Source: Lachnospiraceae bacterium (GTDB lineage Bacteria; Bacillota; Clostridia; Lachnospirales; Lachnospiraceae). Taken from it: a stretch of DNA of 64,000 bases. Below the pieces are notes generated by a model that searched no databases, had not been told where the DNA came from, and saw only the letters and a list, made by a program, of their open reading frames with translations. The translations under genes and the position numbers were made by a program. Position 1 is the first letter of the stretch. The number at the start of each line of letters is the position of its first letter. Below, piece by piece: positions 9,337 to 16,549 of this stretch. The DNA lies in assembly GCA_029054245.1 (NCBI GenBank), contig JAIDFQ010000062.1, forward strand, positions 1-64,000, given 5' to 3'.

Positions 9337-10653
9337 TTATAATCTCCAATAAATATAATCTTCTGACAAATAATTCTCTCTATTATATAGCCCTTTCAAA
9401 TCCATAAAGACTTTCTTCTTATGCGCGGGATTGTAGAAGCTGCTTATGGTTTCCTTGTCAAAGTCTAAAAACTGTGTGTGTGAAACCGCCACAATGACCG
9501 CATCCATATCCTTCACCGCATCCATCGATGCAAAGTGAATGCCATATAAGCGTTCTGCTTCTTTTGCATCTGCCGCCGGGTCTACAACAACAGGTGTTAT
9601 CCCATACTCACCCAGTTCTTTATAAATGTCGATTACTTTGGTATTTCTGGTGTCCGGACAGTTCTCCTTAAAGGTAAAGCCTAAAATTGCCACCTTTGCC
9701 CTTTTGACTGGGATATCCGCCTTAATCAGATTCTTCACCATGCTCTCCGCCACGTATCTTCCCATATCGTCATTGATCCGGCGTCCTGACAGGATAATCT
9801 GAGAATGGTATCCAAGCTCCTCCGCCTTATAGGTAAGATAATAGGGGTCTACCCCAATGCAGTGACCGCCCACCAGACCGGGATAAAATTTTAGGAAATT
9901 CCATTTGGTCCCTGCCGCCTCTAATACGGACTTGGTGTCGATTCCCATTTTATTGAAAATAATAGAAAGCTCATTCATGAAGGCAATGTTGATATCTCTC
10001 TGACTGTTTTCAATGACCTTGGCTGCCTCTGCCACCTTAATGGACTGGGCACGGTACACCCCTGCCTCCACCACCAGTTCATACACTTTTGCCACGGTAT
10101 CTAAGGTCTCTTCATCCATGCCGGATACGATCTTCACGATAGTTTCTAAGCGGTGCACCTTATCACCGGGATTGATACGCTCCGGTGAATACCCAATCTT
10201 AAAGTCCACACCGCATGTAAGACCTGACTCTTTTTCCAGAATCGGTACACATATCTCTTCTGTTACGCCCGGATATACCGTTGATTCAAACACCACCACC
10301 GAGCCTTTGGTAAGATTCTGCCCCAGAATCCTGCTTGCCCCCTCCACCGGCGTCAAATCCGGCGTATGATCGTCATTGACAGGTGTGGGGACGGCAACGA
10401 TGTGGAATTTAGCCTCCTTAAGCTTTGCAGCATCAGAAGTAAATTCTACACTTGTATTTTTAATCACATCATTTCCCACTTCATTCGTCGGATCAATGCC
10501 GGACTGATACATTTTAATCTTTTCTGCATTTAAATCATAACCGATTACTTTGACCTTTCTTGCAAAGGCAACCGCAATGGGCATACCCACATATCCCAGA
10601 CCAACCAGCGAGATTTTATCCCTGCCTTCCAAAATATTCTCATATAAACTCAT
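9337..10653 (-). CDS. Nucleotide sugar dehydrogenase, TviB/WbpO type (UDP-HexNAc to UDP-HexNAcA)
   Basis: This is a UDP-sugar 6-dehydrogenase of 438 aa. It has an N-terminal NAD domain (VGLGYVGMPIAVAFA), the catalytic cysteine in GGHCIGVDPYYLT, and the C-terminal UDP-binding domain with FKENCPDTRN. The sequence style (SLYENILEGRDKISLVGLGYVG) matches enzymes acting on N-acetylated hexosamines rather than UDP-glucose. The product would be an acidic N-acetylhexosaminuronic acid, giving a negatively charged capsule. An AGGAGG site precedes the ATG. A possible internal promoter lies just upstream. Confidence 0.9.
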   Translation of the reverse strand: MSLYENILEGRDKISLVGLGYVGMPIAVAFARKVKVIGYDLNAEKIKMYQSGIDPTNEVGNDVIKNTSVEFTSDAAKLKEAKFHIVAVPTPVNDDHTPDLTPVEGASRILGQNLTKGSVVVFESTVYPGVTEEICVPILEKESGLTCGVDFKIGYSPERINPGDKVHRLETIVKIVSGMDEETLDTVAKVYELVVEAGVYRAQSIKVAEAAKVIENSQRDINIAFMNELSIIFNKMGIDTKSVLEAAGTKWNFLKFYPGLVGGHCIGVDPYYLTYKAEELGYHSQIILSGRRINDDMGRYVAESMVKNLIKADIPVKRAKVAILGFTFKENCPDTRNTKVIDIYKELGEYGITPVVVDPAADAKEAERLYGIHFASMDAVKDMDAVIVAVSHTQFLDFDKETISSFYNPAHKKKVFMDLKGLYNRENYLSEDYIYWRL

Positions 10654-10682
10654 GATTTTCCTCCTGTGTCAATACTTTTTTT

Positions 10683-10712
10683 ATTATAGCACACCTTAAA
10701 GTCCATTGTTAA
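10683..10712 (-). promoter_or_regulatory. Possible internal promoter before the UDP-sugar dehydrogenase
   Basis: On the minus strand TTAACA, 18 bp, TATAAT spans the 3' end of the GT4 gene and the 42-bp gap before the dehydrogenase. It fits sigma-A, but its position inside a tightly packed operon makes it only a candidate. Confidence 0.4.
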
Positions 10713-11808
10713 CCGCTTTTTGGATTTCCTCCAGATACGCACCAATCACTTTCTGCCTGTCAAATGTGCGTTCCACATACTGCCTTCCCAAAGCGCCCAT
10801 TTGCGCCCGTTGCTGCTGTGTAAGGGAAAGGCTTGTCCTGATCGCTGACAAAAGACTTTCTGTATCCTTAGGCTGAAACAAAAATCCTGTTTTTCCCTCA
10901 CATAAGGTTTCCCTACATCCCGGCACATCACTCGCAACCACTAATCTGCCACATGCCGCCGCCTCCAGCAGCACATTGGAAAGTCCCTCATGGTAGGACG
11001 GGTGCACGATTATGTGGCTTTTTGCCATCACCTCAGGTACATTGTCAATATGACCGAAATAGCGGATCACACCCTTTGCCGCCAAAGCTTCAATCCTTGG
11101 TTCATAGTGTGCTCTCGTTTCCTCCTCATATTCCCCTACAAGATAAAACCGCGCCTCTGTGTTTTCTGATGTGATTTTCTCCGCCACCTCCAGATATTCT
11201 TCGATTCCCTTATCCTTCATAATACGTATCACCGCCAAAAAGACGATTCCCTTATCTTCCGAAGGATAAGGCACAAAAGGATGCTCTTTCAAATTTACCC
11301 CTGATCCCGGCAATAATCGGTTCTTACCCTGCACAGCTTTCTTATCCAGCATGCTTTTCCTGTTTGCCTCATTTTGAAAAAAAACGCAGGCTGCTTTCCT
11401 GGTTGCAATTCGATAAAACAAAAACAGAATGCGCCCCAGCATTCCGGAATGCTCCATTGCAGTTCCAAGCCCCGTAACGTTTATCAGATACGGCACCCGC
11501 CTTAATCTGCACGCCAAGCCGCCGTACAAATTCGGCTTGATCGTATACGTAAGCACCACATCCGGCTTTTCTTTCTTCAGCAGACGAAGATAACGCAGAA
11601 AGAGCCTTCCATCGTGAATCGGATTGTTTCCTCTACGCTCAAATGCGGTAGGAATCAGCCTCACTCCAAGATTTTCAATCTTTCCGCAGTTTTCATCGGG
11701 TGGGACGCTGACCGCTGTCTCATATCCCTTTTCCAAAAAAGCAGTCAGCACTTCTTTTCGGAATAAATATAGACCATTTGCGTAATTACATAGAATCAGA
11801 ATCTTCAT
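10696..11808 (-). CDS. Family 4 glycosyltransferase
   Basis: A 370-aa GT-B enzyme whose start KILILCNYANGLYLFRKEVL resembles WbpX/CapM-like transferases. It has VIRIMKDKGIEEYLEVAEKI and the donor motif YHEGLSNVLLEAAACGRLVV. The start is set at the ATG at 11808, with GGAGG just before it; an upstream extension to 11838 lacks a site. It likely adds the first or second sugar after the initiating phosphosugar. No membrane helix is predicted by eye. Confidence 0.86.
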   Translation of the reverse strand: MKILILCNYANGLYLFRKEVLTAFLEKGYETAVSVPPDENCGKIENLGVRLIPTAFERRGNNPIHDGRLFLRYLRLLKKEKPDVVLTYTIKPNLYGGLACRLRRVPYLINVTGLGTAMEHSGMLGRILFLFYRIATRKAACVFFQNEANRKSMLDKKAVQGKNRLLPGSGVNLKEHPFVPYPSEDKGIVFLAVIRIMKDKGIEEYLEVAEKITSENTEARFYLVGEYEEETRAHYEPRIEALAAKGVIRYFGHIDNVPEVMAKSHIIVHPSYHEGLSNVLLEAAACGRLVVASDVPGCRETLCEGKTGFLFQPKDTESLLSAIRTSLSLTQQQRAQMGALGRQYVERTFDRQKVIGAYLEEIQKAVNNGL

Positions 11809-11852
11809 TTTTCCTCCATGCCGTAGGCATGTACACAAGCGTCCCTTGCCTC

Positions 11853-12845
11853 CTAAAGCTCAGCAATAGAAGACTCGATCTCGCTCATCTTCCGTATCAC
11901 AACGCTGTCGTACATCATCATCACAACATCTTCTTCATAATTGCCGATACTCTCCTCATTTTCTCTGCCTGCTGCATTTTCGGCAATCAGTTTTATAAAG
12001 TCCACCCCTGCGCCGTAAGCGTGCAGATATGCCCCGCCAAATCTGGGATTGATTTCGGAAAGGTAATAAGCGCCATCCTGATAAAAGAAATCCATGTCCA
12101 AAGGACCGCAAAACTGCATCAGCCCCAAAACCTTTCTGATAAAGGCAAAAAGAGCCTCGTCCTTAAAGGAGATGGTCTTATTGGCGCCTCCTATGGTGGT
12201 GGAAAGCTTACGCTTGGAAAAAATGGCTACCGGTCTATGGCTGATAGTATCCACATACACGTCCGCATCCAAATCTTTTCCCGTCATGAGTTCCTGAATA
12301 ATCAGGCTCTCATCTGCATCCGTCACCTGTTTTAGAAGTTCCAGCGTTTCAATCTTTCTCGCCCCCACGCTGCCGCTGCCCGTTCTGGGCTTGACGAATA
12401 CCGGCAGGGCAATCTCCCCCGCCTTTTGCGCCTTGCAAAATTCCTCATATGTGCCATATGTTTTCACCGTATTAATCTGATGTTCCGTAAGGAACTGATA
12501 CATTTCATACTTATTAAAACAAAGCTTTGCCGTCTCCTCATAAGGGGCAAGTACCGCAACGCCAAGCGCTTCAAACTCATTTCTATGCTTGGCGAGAAGC
12601 ATGATCTCTGGGTCGATCAGCGTAGTCACTGCCTGAATCTTTTCTTTTTTACAGATTTCAAGAATCATGGGGATATAGGCAGGATCATGAATCAGTGGTA
12701 CCCGATACGCCTTGTCGGCAAATGCCATTGCCGGCGCCACTTCGCTGTTGTCCGTCACCACAATTTTCAAATCTTCCCCCAGTGTCTTCCTAAAATCCTT
12801 AAGTAATTCACATCTTCTTCCTACACTGCAAAACAAAATGTTCAT
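11853..12845 (-). CDS. ATP-grasp domain protein
   Basis: The 330-aa protein has the pre-ATP-grasp domain (NILFCSVGRRCELLKDF), an ATP-binding segment VFVKPRTGSGSVGARKI, and a metal-binding end LSEINPRFGGAYLHAYGAG typical of carbamoyl-phosphate-synthase-like ATP-grasp ligases. Such enzymes in glycan clusters join a carboxylate to an amine, for example an amino acid to an amino sugar, but the substrate is unknown here. It overlaps the following PGT gene by 4 bp (ATGA), so the two are translationally coupled. Confidence 0.85.
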   Translation of the reverse strand: MNILFCSVGRRCELLKDFRKTLGEDLKIVVTDNSEVAPAMAFADKAYRVPLIHDPAYIPMILEICKKEKIQAVTTLIDPEIMLLAKHRNEFEALGVAVLAPYEETAKLCFNKYEMYQFLTEHQINTVKTYGTYEEFCKAQKAGEIALPVFVKPRTGSGSVGARKIETLELLKQVTDADESLIIQELMTGKDLDADVYVDTISHRPVAIFSKRKLSTTIGGANKTISFKDEALFAFIRKVLGLMQFCGPLDMDFFYQDGAYYLSEINPRFGGAYLHAYGAGVDFIKLIAENAAGRENEESIGNYEEDVVMMMYDSVVIRKMSEIESSIAEL

Positions 12846-13483
12846 TCCAGTACTCCTTCGCCGCCTTCTTTGTCTTTTACAGGTGTTCCCGTAAATGCCT
12901 CCATGGTGGCATCGTTCTCGCTGCTGATTCCCTCCCTTGCAAGCACCGACCGGATAGTCCCGAAAAAGATCTTTGCGTCCAATGCAAAAGAGAGATGATT
13001 GACATATTCCACATCATATTCAAACTTTTTTTCCCAAGTAATGGCATTGCGCCCATTCACCTGCGCCAGCCCGGTCAGCCCCGGTCTCACATCGTGCCGA
13101 TGCTTCTGGGTTTCATTATAAAGGGGCAGGTATTTGATCAAAAGCGGTCTTGGACCTATCATACTCATATCGCCCTTTAAGATATTAAAAAGCTCTGGCA
13201 GCTCATCTAAGCTGGTGCTGCGCAGCTTCTTTCCAAAAGTAGTCAGTCTCACTTCATCAGGAAGCAGATTGCCGTCATCGTCCCTTGCATCCGTCATAGA
13301 ACGGAATTTGTATAATTTGAATATCTTCTCGTCTTTCCCTGGTCTTTGCTGGGTGAACAGCGCAGGACTGCCAAGCTTTACCCGTACCAAGATCCATAAG
13401 ATTACAAGAATAGGGGAAAGAACGATAATACCCATAAGGGATATGAAAAAATCCAAAAACCGTTTGATATATTTTTTATACAT
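12842..13483 (-). CDS. Initiating phosphoglycosyl transferase, PglC-like
   Basis: A monotopic phosphoglycosyl transferase that moves a sugar-1-phosphate from UDP to undecaprenyl phosphate and so starts glycan assembly. The 213-aa protein is short, as in Campylobacter PglC, with one N-terminal hydrophobic segment (IISLMGIIVLSP-like region), KLYKFRSM, the catalytic Asp-Glu in SLDELPELFN, and MIGPRPLLIKYLPLYN. The YLPLYNE stretch and RNAITWEKKFEYDVEYV are close to PglC. Together with the PglE-like and PglF-like genes next to it, a 4-amino- or 2,4-diamino-trideoxyhexose is the likely first sugar. Confidence 0.92.
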   Translation of the reverse strand: MYKKYIKRFLDFFISLMGIIVLSPILVILWILVRVKLGSPALFTQQRPGKDEKIFKLYKFRSMTDARDDDGNLLPDEVRLTTFGKKLRSTSLDELPELFNILKGDMSMIGPRPLLIKYLPLYNETQKHRHDVRPGLTGLAQVNGRNAITWEKKFEYDVEYVNHLSFALDAKIFFGTIRSVLAREGISSENDATMEAFTGTPVKDKEGGEGVLE

Positions 13484-13491
13484 CTTTTATC

Positions 13492-14640
13492 TTACCTTCC
13501 AAAACATCTGCGCACAATACCGATAATCCGATCCATATCCGCATCCGTATTCTTGATATCGCTGGGCAGACAAAGACCGTGCTCAAAAATCTCTGCTGAA
13601 ACGCTTTCCGTGTTACCATGATCCTTTACGCTGCCATCTTGTGTGATAAAATCATAACCTTCAAATACAGGCTGTAAATGCATAGGTTTCCAGATAGGAC
13701 GGCATTCTATGTTCTCTGCTTCAAGCGCATCCATGACCTGCCCCGGCGTAACCCCGCATGCAGGGTCTATGCACATGCAGCTCAGCCAGCAGTTGGCATC
13801 CCCATCCTTATTTAAGGGGTTCAAAGAAATTTCCGATATATCCGAAAATGCCTCTTTATACTTGCTGTAAATTGCCTTCTTTAGCGCCTTGTGTTCCTCT
13901 AAATGAAGGAGCTGTCCCCTTCCGATGCCCGCAACAATATTGCTCATCCTGTAATTATAGCCAATCTGTGAGTGCTGATAATGCCTTGCCTGATCCCGCG
14001 CCTGGGTTGCAAGGAAGGTTGCTTTTTGGGTAAATGCCTCTTCCCTTGCAACCAGCATTCCACCCCCTGAGGTGGTAATAATCTTATTTCCGTTAAAAGA
14101 ATAAATGCCAATCTTTCCAAATGTTCCCGTCTGTCTCCCCTTATAGGTACTGCTTAATGACTCTGCCGCATCCTCAATCAGCAAAACCTGATGAGAAGCA
14201 CAGATTTCCATAATTTCGTCAAGCCGTGCAGGGGTACCGTACAAATGAACCACAATAACAGCTTTTGGCGTATATTTTTCAAAGGCAAGCGCAAGTGCCG
14301 CAGGATCCATATTCCAGGTATCCCTTTCTGAATCGATAAATACCGGCACCGCCTTTTCATACATAATCGGATTACAAGTCGCACTGAACGTCAGGCTGGG
14401 AACAAAAACCACATCTCCTTCTCCCACTCCAAGAATCTTAAGCGCCAGATGAATGGCTGCCGTACCGGAACTAAGCGCCGATGCATGGTCGATTCCTACA
14501 TAATCCGCAAGTTCTTTCTCAAAGGCATTCACGTTAGGTCCAAGAGGCGCCACCCAGTTAGTGTCAAATGCTTCTTTAATAAATTCCTGTTCCTCTCCGT
14601 GCATGGTCGGGGAAGATAAATAAATCCTTTTTTCTGCCAT
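13492..14640 (-). CDS. UDP-4-keto-6-deoxy-GlcNAc aminotransferase, PglE-like
   Basis: A PLP enzyme of the DegT/DnrJ/EryC1 family. The PLP lysine lies in NGNKIITTSGGGML, and the start RIYLSSPTMHGEEQEFIKEAF with WVAPLGPNVNAFE closely matches Campylobacter PglE. It would transfer an amino group to C4 of the product of the PglF-like dehydratase. The start is the ATG at 14640, with AGGAG 8 nt upstream; a GTG three codons earlier sits too close to the site. The acetyltransferase PglD, the usual next step, was not found in the operon. Confidence 0.9.
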   Translation of the reverse strand: MAEKRIYLSSPTMHGEEQEFIKEAFDTNWVAPLGPNVNAFEKELADYVGIDHASALSSGTAAIHLALKILGVGEGDVVFVPSLTFSATCNPIMYEKAVPVFIDSERDTWNMDPAALALAFEKYTPKAVIVVHLYGTPARLDEIMEICASHQVLLIEDAAESLSSTYKGRQTGTFGKIGIYSFNGNKIITTSGGGMLVAREEAFTQKATFLATQARDQARHYQHSQIGYNYRMSNIVAGIGRGQLLHLEEHKALKKAIYSKYKEAFSDISEISLNPLNKDGDANCWLSCMCIDPACGVTPGQVMDALEAENIECRPIWKPMHLQPVFEGYDFITQDGSVKDHGNTESVSAEIFEHGLCLPSDIKNTDADMDRIIGIVRRCFGR

Positions 14641-14661
14641 TTTCTTCACTCCTTCTGCCTT

Positions 14662-16545
14662 TTATTCTTTATAATGGTAAGTGGGTACAATCTCCCTGAT
14701 CATAGGTCTTATATCCGTACTCTCATTCTGGGATGCCTCTTTTAAGTTCTTAAGCTGTACAAAGAACTCCATCTCATCTATTTCTATAGGTTTCCCAATA
14801 TGAATCAGTTTATTTGCCGTATCCGTCATTCCCTCTTCTGCCATCAGCAGTTCCTCATACAGTTTTTCACCGGGACGCAGTCCTGTAAATTCTATCTTGA
14901 TATCCTCATCCACCCGATAACCGGATAGACGTATGAGATTTTTAGCAAGATCTAAAATCTTGACAGGCTTTCCCATATCCAGCACGAAGATCTCACCGCC
15001 CCTGGCATAAGCGCCTGCCTGCAGCACCAGAGAAACCGCCTCCGGTATGGTCATAAAATAACGGATGATATCTGGATGCGTGACGGTAACCGGTCCGCCT
15101 GCCAGAATCTGTTTCTTAAAGAGGGGAATCACACTTCCGTTGCTTCCAAGCACATTACCGAAACGGACCGCCACAAATTCTGTATCATAATGTTTATTGA
15201 ATGTCTGGATAATCATTTCGCAGATCCGTTTGCTCGCCCCCATGATATTAGTAGGATTGACCGCCTTATCTGTAGAAATCATCACAAACCGCTTTACATC
15301 ATGGAAGGCTGCCGCCTGCGCCGTCTTCCATGTGCCGAACACATTATTCTTGACCGCCTCGTTAGGGCTGACTTCCATCAGCGGCACATGCTTATGGGCG
15401 GCCGCATGATAAACAATATCCGGCTTATAATGCTCAAAAATCCAATTCACGCGGTTGGTGTTGCGCACAGAAGCAATCAACACCGCCAACGAAAGTTCCG
15501 GATATTTAATCAAAAGCTCCTGCTGAATGTCGTAAGCGCTGTTCTCGTAAATATCTACAATGATAAGCTGTGCCGGCTTGTGGGATGCAATCTGACGGCA
15601 GAGCTCGCTCCCAATGGAACCTCCGCCTCCGGTCACCAGCACCTTCTGCCCCTTCACATATCCTAAAATGGAATCCAGATCCACTTCAATGGGATCCCTC
15701 CCAAGCAGATCCTCCACCTCCACATCCCGCAGCTTACTGATACTGACTTCTCCGTTTACCAGCTGATACATGCCGGGAAGCGAACGCAGCTTACAGCTTG
15801 TCTCTTTACAAATATCCAAGATAGCTGACATCTCGGCTCTTGATATAGAAGGCATTGCCACAATAATCTCATCAATATCAAAAATATCCGCACATTCGAT
15901 GATCTTGTCCCTTCCGCCAATCACCTTGATGCCTTGGATAAATCTCCCCCACTTCCCCTTGTCATCATCAATGATGCATCGGATAACCATGGTGGAAAAA
16001 TTGCTGTTCACGATTTCCTTGATAATCAGATTGGCAGCTTCGCCCGCACCAATCACCATAACGGAGATACTGTTTTTCTTATTCTGCTGCTTGTGCTTCA
16101 AGCTTCGGAAAAACCGATAAGAAAATCGGCTGACAAAAATAAAGCTAATCAACAAAAACGCATATAGAAAGTAATAACTGCTTGGAACCGCCTGCATGCC
16201 CGGCTCCTTAAAAAACTGGATGCCTGCTGCCTGAATCAGTGAGGAAAGCACACTGGAAATGACAACATTCTGAAGCTCCGTCTCCCCCGCAAACGCCCAA
16301 AGACTGCTGTACATTCTGAAAATGTATAAGACCGCCAGCGTAACTAAAATATTCAGCGGCAAAAACCGTGTAATGGGCTCCAGAAAATAATCTGGTATTT
16401 CCGACACGTCAAAGCTGTAACGCATTAAAAGCGCCAGATAACTTGCCATACAGACACTGATAATATCATAGACAATCAGGCAGGTTCTTCTATAAAACAA
16501 TTTTACATTAAAGGGATGTCTGGTTTTCTTGTTCTCTTTGTTCAT
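14662..16545 (-). CDS. Membrane-bound UDP-GlcNAc 4,6-dehydratase, PglF/CapD-like
   Basis: This removes water from UDP-GlcNAc to give the 4-keto-6-deoxy sugar used by the aminotransferase. The 627-aa protein has four hydrophobic segments at the N terminus, a regulatory Rossmann domain (VIGAGEAANLIIKEI), and a catalytic SDR domain with TGGGGSIGSELCRQIA and STDKAVNPTNIMGASKR, where Met replaces the usual SDR Tyr as in PglF. The start is taken at the ATG at 16545, with AAGG 8 nt upstream. It could also supply the 4-keto sugar for the pseudaminic pathway at the far side of the window, although soluble PseB normally does that with C5 inversion. Confidence 0.92.
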   Translation of the reverse strand: MNKENKKTRHPFNVKLFYRRTCLIVYDIISVCMASYLALLMRYSFDVSEIPDYFLEPITRFLPLNILVTLAVLYIFRMYSSLWAFAGETELQNVVISSVLSSLIQAAGIQFFKEPGMQAVPSSYYFLYAFLLISFIFVSRFSYRFFRSLKHKQQNKKNSISVMVIGAGEAANLIIKEIVNSNFSTMVIRCIIDDDKGKWGRFIQGIKVIGGRDKIIECADIFDIDEIIVAMPSISRAEMSAILDICKETSCKLRSLPGMYQLVNGEVSISKLRDVEVEDLLGRDPIEVDLDSILGYVKGQKVLVTGGGGSIGSELCRQIASHKPAQLIIVDIYENSAYDIQQELLIKYPELSLAVLIASVRNTNRVNWIFEHYKPDIVYHAAAHKHVPLMEVSPNEAVKNNVFGTWKTAQAAAFHDVKRFVMISTDKAVNPTNIMGASKRICEMIIQTFNKHYDTEFVAVRFGNVLGSNGSVIPLFKKQILAGGPVTVTHPDIIRYFMTIPEAVSLVLQAGAYARGGEIFVLDMGKPVKILDLAKNLIRLSGYRVDEDIKIEFTGLRPGEKLYEELLMAEEGMTDTANKLIHIGKPIEIDEMEFFVQLKNLKEASQNESTDIRPMIREIVPTYHYKE

Positions 16546-16549
16546 AACG

